Below, piece by piece: positions 44,810 through 55,689 of a stretch of DNA of 64,000 nt. The DNA comes from Larix kaempferi (taxonomy: Eukaryota > Streptophyta > Pinopsida > Pinales > Pinaceae), in contig BSBM01000386.1 of the NCBI GenBank assembly GCA_027924585.1, forward strand, positions 1,474,001 to 1,538,000. The letters run 5' to 3'. Made by a program: the position numbers and the translations under genes. Position 1 is the first letter of the stretch, and each line of letters begins with the position of its first letter. Below the pieces are notes generated by a model that ran no database searches, had not been told where the DNA came from, and worked only from the letters and a program-made list of their open reading frames with translations.

Positions 44810-46341
44810 TGTTGGGCACTCTATATGTCAGTTAATTAAAGCTAACACACAGAATGATCAATATAAATTGTCAAACCCAAGAAGGTCTTTTATTTCAAAG
44901 GTAATGAGCACAATCTATGCATAAATAGATTAAGCAGTTGATTAATGAATGTAAATAATGATCCTACCTAGATGCTCAGCCAACGCATTCCCTAAGCAAC
45001 TAATCTAATTCACACATCTACAAATCCTAATTGAAACAATCCTTCTTACAGAATCAATCCAGAAAGTTAATGATCTAATAATGAAATGAAATGAAATTAC
45101 TTTTGCAAGAAGTTAAATCCTTATGATCATCAAACTACAGCATTCAACCTTTACCAAAATGATCTATCCAGTGACTACTGTAACTCCAACATTATCTGTC
45201 TAATCTATGTATGCAATTAAAGATACAACAGCAACCAGAATTGAAATACAAGCTTGAACTCTACTGATGATTACTAGAAGTCCTAGAAAGCATAAATAAC
45301 TACCAATTGATTGGGATCAAGCTTGGCTGTTACAGCTGATTAAAACACACATGCAATTAATTGAATTGTTCTACACAGTCGACTATCACACCACTCTGCT
45401 ATAGCTATTCAAGATGCAATTGTAAACTACCAGCAAGGAAGCTAATCTCTATTACAGCTATCAGCAATGTCTGCAACTTTCCACGCCACACAACAGAAAT
45501 GAAATTAAACTATTCTCTATTATAGCTATCAGCAATGTCTGCAACTTTCCACACCACACAATAGAAATGAAATTAAACTATTCTACCTACTTAAATCGGC
45601 TATCTCTGTGAGAAGGTGGGCCCTGGCCTTCTAACAGAGATGCCGAGAGTCACAGCTAATTAAAACTCAAAAGTGAAGAATGCTGCTCTCATATTATTAA
45701 TGGAAGATCATGAGCTTCAATGCTCTTTTACAACTTACACTAGTAATGATTGTCCAACCCCAGGCTATGAGAACCTTCTGGGATTTATACAAAAAGAAAG
45801 ATAGTTTCAGATCCACAAAAATAGTGCAGCAATGAAGATCTATGATCTTCATGCTGCGCAGTGACAGCTAACTGATACAGCGTGTTGAATAGTGTTGTTA
45901 ATACTGAAGGATGTTGTTGTCCCGATGGCAATTGGATCAACAGACTTGACAGCTGGAATGCCACTTGTCTGTTGCAGCTAAGCTCTTCTTTAATGAGATC
46001 TGTTACAATGGAAATCTGTTACAGCTCGCGTGGAGAATGCATTGTCCCTTAGAGTATGAGGAGCTGACGTTGAAGAGTCACAGCTGGCACTGTTGGCTGA
46101 TACACCTGCGCTTTTAGACCTTGGCTAAATAAAGTCACATAAATTAGTATAAACCAAGGACTAAGATCCATAATCTTTAACAGTCTTAGGCATAACAACA
46201 AATAAAGTAATAACAAATTATACTTGTCAATGTTATAGATTGATCTGGAAAGACATGGATATAGCTCATGAAAATAGGATGGAATTAGGGCAAAAAGGTG
46301 TAATAAAGGTAGCCAAAAAGGGGCATTTCCTGGACCCAACA
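44810..46341 (-). repeat. 5' LTR of C
   Basis: TGTTGGGCACTC...GGACCCAACA, full partner of 29301-30831; followed on the plus strand by ATAAA. Confidence 0.92.
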
Positions 46342-47271
46342 ATAAACAGAGAACTCTGCACTTCGTAGTTACCAACAGTCTACATACTACACCAAATCAC
46401 TGTTGTCTTTACAAGTTAACTATGCATTCATTATACTTAGTTTTAGTTCGCAACATTCATGCTCTTGTATTCCATTTACTTAATATATGATTACCGTTCA
46501 CATACATATGAAATCAAATACATAAACACATCATAACATGGATACAAAACATGTCATAAACTCTTACACATAATACATAGATTTAAGTGGTTCACCCCCA
46601 AGCGGGAGCTACATCCACATGAACTATTCTTATATTACTTGGAAGGGTAACAGTTCCAGTCTGTGCACTCAATTGCAGACTCTTATCTACAATCAAATTT
46701 CTATGCACTCAGGTGTAGAGTCCGTTCTCTCCCAGTCTAGATCTAGAATCAACCCAAAAACCAACAACGACACTTCGATGTTGGAACAAAAGACCAACCA
46801 ACCAACCAAACCTTCCTTATACAAAAATACCCTTATATATAGATGTGCCCGAAGGTCACATATTATAATAACTATGGGCCAACCTCCATAGTAACCAAAA
46901 CCTAAAAACCCCGTGTGGTTCTCCTGTAGACCACGCTAAGCTTTAACTTTGTTGTCCTTTCAGCACCGCTTCTTCTAACAACGCAGTTCCAACTTCTATA
47001 GTGGCGTGTCCTTTACACCATTCCGCTTATTTACTTCCTGCTCTTGTAGCATTCAGGTTGTCGCTCGGTCTTTAACTGTGTCAACCACCTATGGTTGTCC
47101 TTAGGACCTTGTCTTTACTAAGGAAACGGGTCCTTTCTTCTTGAATGCACTTCACTCCATACCCTCTGCCTGAGATTTGCGGAGTCACTTTTCTCCCAAA
47201 AATGGTCAATGTCAGGCCTCACCTAACTGTACTTTCCTTCATTACTTCCTTTACTTGGGCTACGCCCAGCA
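46342..47271 (-). repeat. 3' LTR of B', right piece
   Basis: Continues 29300 after element C and ends CCCAGCA at 47271 next to internal sequence. Contains the TATATATAAG (minus) TATA-like motif near 46829-46838. Confidence 0.85.
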
Positions 47272-47478
47272 GGCCCCTAACACTTACTTGTGGCTCGTCC
47301 TCGAGCCACTTACACTTGGATTCTTTAATTTCACAGTACTTGGGATGTTCATCTTCGCTACGAACTCTTGATATGTTGCGCTCAGCTTCACAACAACCTC
47401 CTTAGTCTCCTGCTCATATTCTTTCACTGCATCGAGCAGCATCGCAGATACTCATTCTTGCATTTGGTCCTTCACCGT
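47272..47478 (-). pseudogene. 3' end of the extra ORF in B'
   Basis: Homologous to 10021-10235 of B, i.e. the C-terminal coding end plus polypurine region. It breaks off at GTGCTC, where 5' LTR sequence begins. Confidence 0.8.
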
Positions 47479-48285
47479 GCTCTTGTATTCCATTTACTTA
47501 ACATATGATTACCATTCACATACATATGAAAGAAAATACATAAACACATCATAACATGGATACAAAACATGTCATAAACTCGTACACATAACACATAGAT
47601 TTAAGTGGTTCACCCCCAGGAGGGAGCTACGTCCACAAGAACTGTTCTTATATTAATTGGAAGGGTAACAGTTCCAGTCTATGAACTCAGCTGTAGACTC
47701 TTATCTATAATCAGATATCTACGCACTCATGTGTAGAGTCTATTCTCTCTCATTCTAGATCTGCAATCAACCCAAAAACCAAAAACGACACTTTGATGTC
47801 GGAACAAAAGACCAACCAACCAAACCTTCCTTATACAAAAATACCCTTATATATAGATGTGCCCGAAGGTCACATATTACAATAACTATGGGCCAACCTC
47901 CATAGTACCCAAAACCCCAAAACCCCGCGTGGTTCTCCTGTAGACCACGCTAAGCTTTAACTTCGTTGTCCCTTCAGCGCCGCTTCTTCTGACAGTGCAG
48001 TTCTGACTTCTGTAGTGGTGTGTCCTTCACACCATTCTGCTTCTTTACTTCATGGTCCCGTAGCAGTCAAGTCGACGCTTGGTCTTTAACTGCATCAACC
48101 ACCTATGGTTGTCCTTAGTACCTTGTCTTTACTAAGGAAACAAGTCCTTTCTTCTTGACTACACTTCGCTCCATACCCTCTAGCCGAGATTTGCAAAATC
48201 ACTTTTCTCCCAAAAATAGTCAATGTCAGGCCTCGCCTAACTGTACTTTCCTTCATTACTTCTTTTACTTGGGCTGCGCCCAACA
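47479..48285 (-). repeat. 5' LTR of B', truncated
   Basis: Matches 46480-47271; ends CCCAACA at 48285. The inner ~350 bp of the LTR and nearly all internal sequence were deleted. Confidence 0.82.
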
Positions 48286-49014
48286 CATATGCATCTCCAT
48301 TATGAAATTTTATCCCAAATTTATTGCATGTATAGGTTTCTTGCCCCCTTGAAGCTAAAACATAATTGTCATAGAACCACTTGCAATCAACCACGTATCC
48401 TTATTAATAACATATCATCATGAGTATAATAAAACCACATTCTATCGATCATATGTCATTATTACTGGCATAACAACATCCTTGTAAAATACATATTATA
48501 ATTTATATTGTTCACAAGCTATGGCTATTGCTTTTAAATTTATAAATTGATTGCTATAATCAATGGTAAGTACTTAAAAATATATATGGTTATGTAAAAT
48601 AATTTAATAGTTTCTTGATAAATTATTTTTATAGTGTTGAGATTTAAATACTCTTTGCAAAACAATCTTAATTTCAAAAAGGTAAATAACTTCGCTTTGA
48701 AATTTGACAATGAGAACTTACACCCTTCCCAACTTTACATAACCCAACACGATCGTTTTACACATACATTATGATAATTTCAATTACCAGTAAAAAGACA
48801 TATTAGTTCAAATTGAAGTTAAAATATCTCTATCTTGACACCTAAAACTTAACCTCGATATATAAAGTTTACACGTCATCAATCTACCATACGTCATCAA
48901 TCTACCATCTCGTGATCAAGAGAGAGACATCTCATCTTTATCATTACATGAGTTTGTCCTAAAGTGTTATCCACAATTTCCGTAACTCATTACAAAAGTT
49001 TAATTAATTGTAAT

Positions 49015-49438
49015 TGTTGGCATTCACACCACAATAACTTTAATAGCCACTATAACAACTTTAATAGCCATTGGATTCTATATAATTGAGTTATTATTAT
49101 AACTTAGAATTTTAGAATAATTTTAATAAGTTTGGTTAATTTTTTTAATAAAGCAGTATAGATTTATTTTAAATCCGTATCTATTAAGTATCGAGAGGGA
49201 TCCAATTTCTTGAGGTGTATTTCTTTTTTTAAATTCAAACTCAAAAAATTTGATCTCTCTTGATTGATAGATCCAGATTTAAGTTTTAAGTTTTTATTTT
49301 ATAAACAAACATCTATTTCTTATAATATTTTATTTTATGAACCAACATGGATTTTTTTAAATATTTTCCATAATTTTTTTATTTTATGAGTCGACATGAA
49401 TTTTTTTAATTATTTTGTTAGTAACAAACATTACAACA
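49015..49438 (-). mobile_element. Possible orphan LTR
   Basis: Plus strand TGTTGGCATTC...CATTACAACA (TG...CA) followed by TCTCCCCCATAC, which on the minus strand is a purine tract right before TGTTGTAATG. This matches the 3' LTR plus polypurine pattern of a minus-strand element. No second LTR or coding region was found, so this is tentative. Confidence 0.3.
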
Positions 49439-49635
49439 TCTCCCCCATACTTGGCTATAGAGCATCTCGTTTCACTCGTGCAATTAATATTTAAGTTAGT
49501 ATTTGGGTTTCACCCTTGCATTTACAACTTTTTGTTTTATTTTGGGAATTTTGTCTCCACTATTTCAATTTGCATGTTTCTTTTGTGGTTATTTACTATT
49601 ACAAAGTATAATTTGTTCTATCCAAAAAATTAACA

Positions 49636-49983
49636 TTTTTAGTTATTTTAATTCACTAACTAACTACTTCAACATAGTCATTATGATATGATGTTTTTAT
49701 TTTTTCTTCATTGATGTTTACATTCTTACCCAGCAATCATTTTCTCATTAATATCTAGTTGTTTTAATTCACTTGGTAACTATTTCAACATAGTCATTAT
49801 GATATGATGTCTTTATTTTCTTTTCACCCATATTTGATATTCTTACCAAGGAATCATTTTCTCATTAACATATTTAGTTGTTTTAACTCACTTGCTAACT
49901 ACTTCAACATAGTCATCATGATATGATGTTTTTGTTTTCTCTTCACTTATATTTGACATTCTCACCGAGGATTCTTTTTCTAA
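49636..49983. repeat. ~117-bp tandem array
   Basis: About three units with CAACATAGTCATTATGATAT starting at 49670, 49786 and 49905 (spacing 116 and 119), each with ATCATTTTCTCATTAA and TAGTTGTTTTAA. Confidence 0.85.
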
Positions 49984-49989
49984 GTACAC

Positions 49990-50240
49990 AATCATAACAA
50001 ATATGTCCATCATAAAAATTTAATTTAACTACAACATCATAGTAAATTAATCATAACAAATATGTCAATCATAAAAGTTTAATTTAACTACAACATCATA
50101 GCAAATTAATCCTAATAAATTTGTCAACAAATTTGTCAATCATAAATGTTTAATTTAACTACAACATCATAGTAAATTGATAACAAATATGTCCATCATA
50201 AAGGTTTAATTTAACTACAACATCATAGTAAATTGACCTA
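49990..50240. repeat. 55-71-bp tandem array
   Basis: Four units carrying ACAACATCATAGTAAATT at 50031, 50090, 50161 and 50216, with CATAACAAATATGTC and TTTAATTTAACT between them. It follows directly on the 117-bp array. Confidence 0.85.
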
Positions 50241-53200
50241 CTCTCATTGACTAATCAAATTGTTTCATCAAAACCTAACATTTGGTTGCCAAGTGGGTAA
50301 GAAAGAAAAATAAGAAAAATTCATAAGCCAATGAATAATAGGCTTAAGTTCACCCTAAGTATCCATCAACTAAAACCAATCAGTCATGAAGATCACATAA
50401 CCAATTTCATTATGACCTTTTTGGCATATGCATCAGCATATTCAAGGTCATATTTTGGTTTCTATCCATAAGTAAAACTATGATTTTTTTCCAAGGAAAA
50501 AATAACTAATTTAATTATGATGTTGATATCATCCATTATAATTTCAATTTTCTACCCCACCTAACCCATTCTGAGATCTTAAAATGTATGTCCCAAATTT
50601 TACAAGGAAAAGTTATTTAGCTCTCGTTCATTTTTTTTCAAGAATCCTGCTCTCATTCATTTATACTAGCCAAAATATTTCTAGTCTTGTCAAGACAATG
50701 TTTTATTATTGAGAAGTTCACTTAACTTACTAATCAATGCTTCAAAGGAGAATATGATTACAGTTTTGTTTTTCTTTCCAAGGAACAATCTCGCTAAAAA
50801 CCCTTTGAGTACTTCCCCATGCTTCTTGGATGGTAAACAGGGTAAACCATTAACCCTGATTACAGAGCCTAACCTTGAGGGGATCAATAGAATCAAAACC
50901 GTGACCTACGCAACTTTGGGGGGAGAGATCTCATGTCTACCTCATGATCGCTTAAGCTAACACTAGGGACTTAAGCATATGATTATAATTAATATAACAA
51001 TCCTTATAGATAAACCTTAAGTATTCACACTCTTCCAGTGGTTTCCATTATCCCAATCATTCTTCCATTGAATTGCATACACCAAATTTACATGCAATTC
51101 TTGGCGAATCACGATGATTCTTCCATCGACTTACATACACCAAATTTACATGTAATTCTTGGAAATTGCCCAAAAAGCTTATTAATCAAGTTTTTTACTC
51201 ATAACTTTGTTTAAGTTCTTAAGATCTAGTCATGTTCATCAGATAAATTGCCTTTCTTGATTTTCTATGTTTATTTTATATTAGGTTCTTTGGAACCAGG
51301 AGAAATGTACTCTTGGTCATTGTTAAGTAAAGTTGTTACGGTTCCATTTTATTCCTTCATGATTATTCCTCCACGTTTATTTCATGCCCCATTCCCTAAG
51401 CATACTCAAGTGATTTATATTTGTTCTCATAGTTTACAAATTGACAATTTAAGTTGGTCAGTAACTTACCCAATAGCGACGAATAAAATTTATTTCCCAA
51501 CCCATTCGCATATTAGGTCATGTCCTATCCTACATCTAAATGCTATATATCCTATCTCCAATTTATACTTATGCCTTGCAGCCCTAGAGAAGGTTAAATG
51601 GGTGATGTTTACTTAGATTAAGTTTTGTTGGGACATATCATTCCTCTGCAGATGTCATTTAAAGGGATTTTTTTTGGATGGTCATGACCATTTGAACCAA
51701 TTCTACAAAAGGCTTACAATTCCAAATTAATTGTTCCCTCAACATAATAATTCTAAATTGAGATTCAATTATGGTTTTTTTAACCAATTGTAAATATAAT
51801 CATATGCAGAATACTCTCAAAAAGATACCTCATTTACTATTTTTAGTCATTCAATAGCTTCTTTAATATTTACAAATAATTTTTTTCTGGGTAAAAAATT
51901 ATTATAAAGTGTGGTCAACGTATGTAGTCAATTATGGATAGAGTTTATGTGAGGTGGCCATGGCATTTTTAGTTTTTTTGTGAGGTGGCAATGGAGGTAT
52001 GGATCCTCATTTTAGAGGTATTGGATTTTTTGAGGAGGCATTGGCTCTATTGATTTCTAGTTTAATGCATGGTTATTAGCTCTAGAGTAGTGGTTTTTAG
52101 AGTTGATACAGCTTCTTGTCATTTATTGAGCATAGGGGTCAGTGCATCCATCATTTCAACATCAGTTTAGTTATGATTGGTTTAGCTTATGATGTTTAGT
52201 ATAGAATTCTATGTGCATATTTTCCAGGTGTTATTATTTTCTGGGCCTAGACAAAAAAAAAATATTGACTAAGGTTTAGAGTCATTTATATCCTCGAGAT
52301 TGGCATTCTTACACAGAGGAGGTGCTTTTTAGCTAGATTTGATGTCTTAGAGCTCCTTCTATAGACACTTGGCCTTTTGGAGGCTTCCTCTATGGAAACT
52401 ACAAACGAGGGACGACTCACGAGGTTTGGTCCTAGACATTCGGGCCCATTATCTTCCTCAACTTTCTCTTTGGAAAAGTGGCCACCTATAGTGTTGGAAT
52501 ATACCTTTCCCCATGAGAATTTGGAAACAGAACTTTCAAATGCTTTTCATTTTGAGGAGAGTGATAGAAGCATAGGTTTGGTGGAGGGGGATTTAAATAA
52601 GTTGGCTGGAGGGTTTGGCTCCCTCCACCTCTGAGAATTTCTCAGATGAAAGTTAGAACCGTTCTATCAATGAACCATTGCGGGTGAATGAACCATTGGA
52701 ACCGCATACCCATCATCATGTGCAAGAGGTCACAAGATAGAAGATAAAAAAATGCATAAAATGGAAAGCGTCACATTTAGGCCTAGTGCTGGGAGAAGAT
52801 GTCCAAATGAACAATGTTATATCGCTATTTGAAACAATGTTGGTGGGAAAGTTTGGAAGACACAAAATAGGAATGTCGACTTACAAAGAATGGGTTAACT
52901 TGACCTAGAATCCTATTCTGGGATACACCCATCGATGCTTCACTCTATCCAAGGGCTGTCTCGGAGTCAGTTCTTCGAAGGATGCCTCAAATTTGTTGGA
53001 GGGATTCTAGTTATGAGAGACTGTTGCTTTAAAGATTAGGAGGTGGAGGCCCTGCAAACAAGTTATTTGGGTGAAACTTTGAGGTTTACCAGTGGAGTTG
53101 TCAACAACGGAGAATTTTTGGAGAATAGGAAGAGTCTTGGGTGATTTTCATGCAGCAGACCTTAGTTTCAAGGATTTAGTCATCATGTCAATGGAAAAAA

Positions 53201-54117
53201 TTATAGTGGATATAGATATTTGTGAGGGCCTACATGAGGATATTACTATAACAGTTGGCTCCATTTCACATGTTTGGGTGTTGGATTATATTGGAATTTA
53301 TTATAGATTTAATAGATGTCATACTTATGGTCATCTGGTGAGAAACCACACACAGAATTTCACTCAGTCGGTTCGGAAAAAGAAACCATTAGATAATGGC
53401 CCCACAATACCTATCCATGAAGTAGAGGTGGTTTGGGATTAGGTGATGGATTCTCTAGCCTCCAAGATATTTAAGGAGATGAAACTCTCTATGAATGAAT
53501 CCTCTGTTGAATAGGAGAATTGCAATGAGGATTTAGCATATGTCTCCAATGGCTCTGGTCTCCCATCTCAAGACCTTCTTGATACCTTATGTAATGGGAA
53601 GGTGGTGGAAAAAATCCCCAGTGTATTGGTCATCAATGATGGTGTGGGACAACCATCCATGAATCTTGGTAATCCAACCATAACACTTATCGTTTTTCCA
53701 ATTAAATATGGTTCCTCTTTTCTAGCAATATGGTAGAGCTTCTAGGTTCATTGGATAAGATTTTAAGTGTGGATTTGGGAGGGAGGAACTTTATGGATTC
53801 ATTAAAGTTAGATGGACTGAGATCTCCCCAAGGTTTTATGGAACATAGTCAAAGTTCTTTTGGTTTTTTAGGTTTTAAGGGAGGCCATCAAAATTATTCC
53901 CTTATCCCATTCTTTTGTGATATCAATCCTATGGTGTCGTATTGAGGACTTGGGTCTCGGGGGTATACAGCCTCTAGCAATAGGGATTTGATTTCTTCCT
54001 TCGGTAAGGGGGATATTGCTAGTTTTGGTTCTTCTTCGTCTATGTTTAACTGTTTTAATGTATCCATGGCCCTTCCCCATTGGGTCCCGGATCTGGAAGA
54101 GACACCTGAGGACGACC

Positions 54118-54125
54118 AGTTGGAG
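54118..54125. repeat. Left target-site duplication of MITE copy 2
   Basis: AGTTGGAG here and AGTTGGGG at 54411-54418 flank the MITE. Confidence 0.6.
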
Positions 54126-54410
54126 GGTATTTTTTAAGGATTCTAATATTACACTTAAGTATAGTATTCTAGGTGATTATTTTGGATTGGAAAAAACATA
54201 GATATAGATAGGTAGGTGAATATTAAATACAAAACCTACAATTTACTACTGAAACGTGTAAATTTTGGCAAATATTATGATAAAATAACATATTTAATGT
54301 AAATATAGGCGATATTAGAGACTAAAAATGACCAAATAGTGAATTTATTTTTTGAAAAAAAAAGCCCAAAAAAAGCCAATTGGCAAAATTTTGCCCCTAA
54401 AAATTACCCT
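54126..54410. mobile_element. MITE copy 2 (~285 bp) in the LINE
   Basis: Near-identical along its length to 16069-16355 (same orientation), for example AAGGATTCTAATATTA, AATTTACTACTGAAA and ATATAGGCGATATTAGAGAC. Ends GGTATTTTTTAAGG / CCCCTAAAAATTACC are inverted. No ORF of note. Confidence 0.78.
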
Positions 54411-55234
54411 AGTTGGGGTGTAATGTGGTCTAGAAGAGGGGAATAAGTGTCTAAGAGGGATCAAGGAGTTATATAGATCCATCCTCGAAATTTCATGTTG
54501 GTAATATTTTTTCCAGCAAGATATCAAAAGACCATTCGCATTTGTTGAATTCGATAATGGAGCTATCCCTCCCAGCCATAGATACCCTTGATAACTCTCC
54601 TTCGTTAAGATCTGGATGCTACTCTCCCCTGGTCTCAAAGACATGTGAAACCTATTTTGACTACCAGCTCTTTAGGGGTGATTTTGAACTTGTGTTTTTT
54701 GTGGAGTGTGGTTACTCTAGTCTGAGAGCTTCAATGCCAGCCTCGGGGTGGGGTATGATAAGGAGATCTTGGAAGGGGAGAAAGGATATTACTTGGATTC
54801 GGTAGGTACTCAATATTTTTCAGGCCCCATAAAAAACTTAAGAAAAAACAAGTGTCTGGAATGGGAGGGGGAATCTACCAGGATCTCCAAGCAATGTCTA
54901 CTAGACTTCAAGGACTAAAAATATGTTATGGCTTCTACCCATGACCATGAAGTTTTGGATGTTTCTGTAGGGAGAAAAAAAATCATCAAGGGGACACTTA
55001 GAGCATGTCATATTAGTTCTAGGGTTACCTAATGTTAGTAATGTCCATCAATTTCAGAGGGTAAGGCTTCCCCAAAAAATGATGACCCTAAAATGGTTAA
55101 TCCTATCTCAAAAAATAGAGGTATTGTTTATTCAAGAATCCTTTGCTATTGCAGATACTATTCTGATTGATTTGAAGATACTTCTTCCTAGATGGGAGTT
55201 TGGTTGTCTAGATGGTGTGGGTAGATCTGGAGGT

Positions 55235-55650
55235 TGTGAGGAACCTCCAACAATTAATTAATGAAAATGCACGATATATCAGAAATAATAGAACACATAA
55301 GATATTTATTGATCGCGGGCCACTTCGAGGGGGAAACCTCCTTTGAGAAAGCTCAATACAAATAACTCATGGATGCCTTCATTGGCCTCAACACTTACTT
55401 ATATACAAATTCTATGCATCCAATACTATGGATCAATACCATGGAACATATAATACTACAGGACGACTTACAAAGCATATGCGTCCAATACTATGGATCA
55501 ATACCATGGAACATATAATACTATGGGATAATACAAACTATTGATCAATACCATGGAACATATAATACTACATGACGACTTACATAGCATATGCGTCCAA
55601 CAACAATATACTAACAAATTAAAGAGAAGGGTTGACACAGGTTCCTAACA
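55235..55650 (-). repeat. 3' LTR of F
   Basis: Plus strand TGTGAGGAACC...GGTTCCTAACA; the polypurine tract follows. A TATA-like TATATAAG (minus) lies near 55389-55397. The U3 part holds three copies of GATCAATACCATGGAACATA (55431, 55496, 55543). Confidence 0.8.
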
Positions 55651-55664
55651 TCCCCTCCCCTTAG
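55651..55664 (-). other. Polypurine tract of F
   Basis: Minus strand CTAAGGGGAGGGGA directly before TGTTAGGAACC. Confidence 0.85.
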
Positions 55665-55689
55665 AAAAAGCTTTGTCCTCAAAGCTTTA

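Larger units (their letters stand above)
29301..46341 (-). mobile_element. Element C: Athila-type Ty3/gypsy element
   Basis: 17,041 bp between ATAAA duplications, with LTRs 29301-30831 and 44810-46341 (about 1.53 kb, TGTTGGG...CCCAACA). Minus-strand order: gag (44511-41431), protease-RT-RNase H (about 41130-38656), integrase (38635-37428), repeat-rich spacer, extra ORF (36044-31620), polypurine tract. The primer site suits tRNA-Asp, typical for Athila. Later additions are a solo LTR (41993-43369), a DNA transposon (33361-34311) and a 742-bp tandem duplication (30511-31994). Several single stops break the frames, but most catalytic motifs survive. Confidence 0.92.
29076..48285 (-). mobile_element. 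B': deletion derivative of the B family, host of C
   Basis: Same orientation and family as B. It keeps a 3' LTR (29076-29300 plus 46342-47271, split by C), 207 bp of internal 3' end (47272-47478) and 807 bp of the 5' LTR (47479-48285). Everything between was removed by a deletion at a GTGCTC/ATGCTC microhomology. Flanked by CATAT duplications. B' lies 13 bp from the end of B. Confidence 0.75.
48286..52376. other. AT-rich stretch without a credible gene
   Basis: Flank of B' up to the LINE. ORFs here (for example 49415-49691, 50690-50960, 51248-51616) show no domain and AT-driven composition. It holds two tandem arrays (49636-49983 and 49990-50240) and a possible orphan LTR (49015-49438). A 17-bp direct repeat (CGTCATCAATCTACCAT) lies near 48875-48915. 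Confidence 0.6.
52377..55234 (+). mobile_element. Plant L1 LINE, 5' part, broken
   Basis: ORF1 remnants: the segment LFETMLVGKF ... KEWVNLT and ASNLLEGF correspond to the DUF4283-type RNA-binding domain, followed by LPVELSTTENFWRIGRVLGD, IVDIDICEGLHEDITI and a knuckle-like CHTYGHLVRNH (53092-53442). ORF2 begins near 55060 with the endonuclease start (EVLFIQESFA, WEFGCLDGVGRSGG). It stops at 55234, where element F inserted, and is also interrupted by MITE copy 2. Many stops. The 3' part, including the LINE reverse transcriptase, is not seen in the window. Confidence 0.72.

Noticed and set aside
50690-50960. Overlapping ORFs on both strands (50690-50896 minus, 50709-50960 plus)
   Set aside because: Mutually exclusive, short, no recognisable motif; considered chance.
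51248-51616. 122-codon plus-strand ORF with hydrophobic start
   Set aside because: No domain or homologous wording recognised, AT-rich composition, no support from context.
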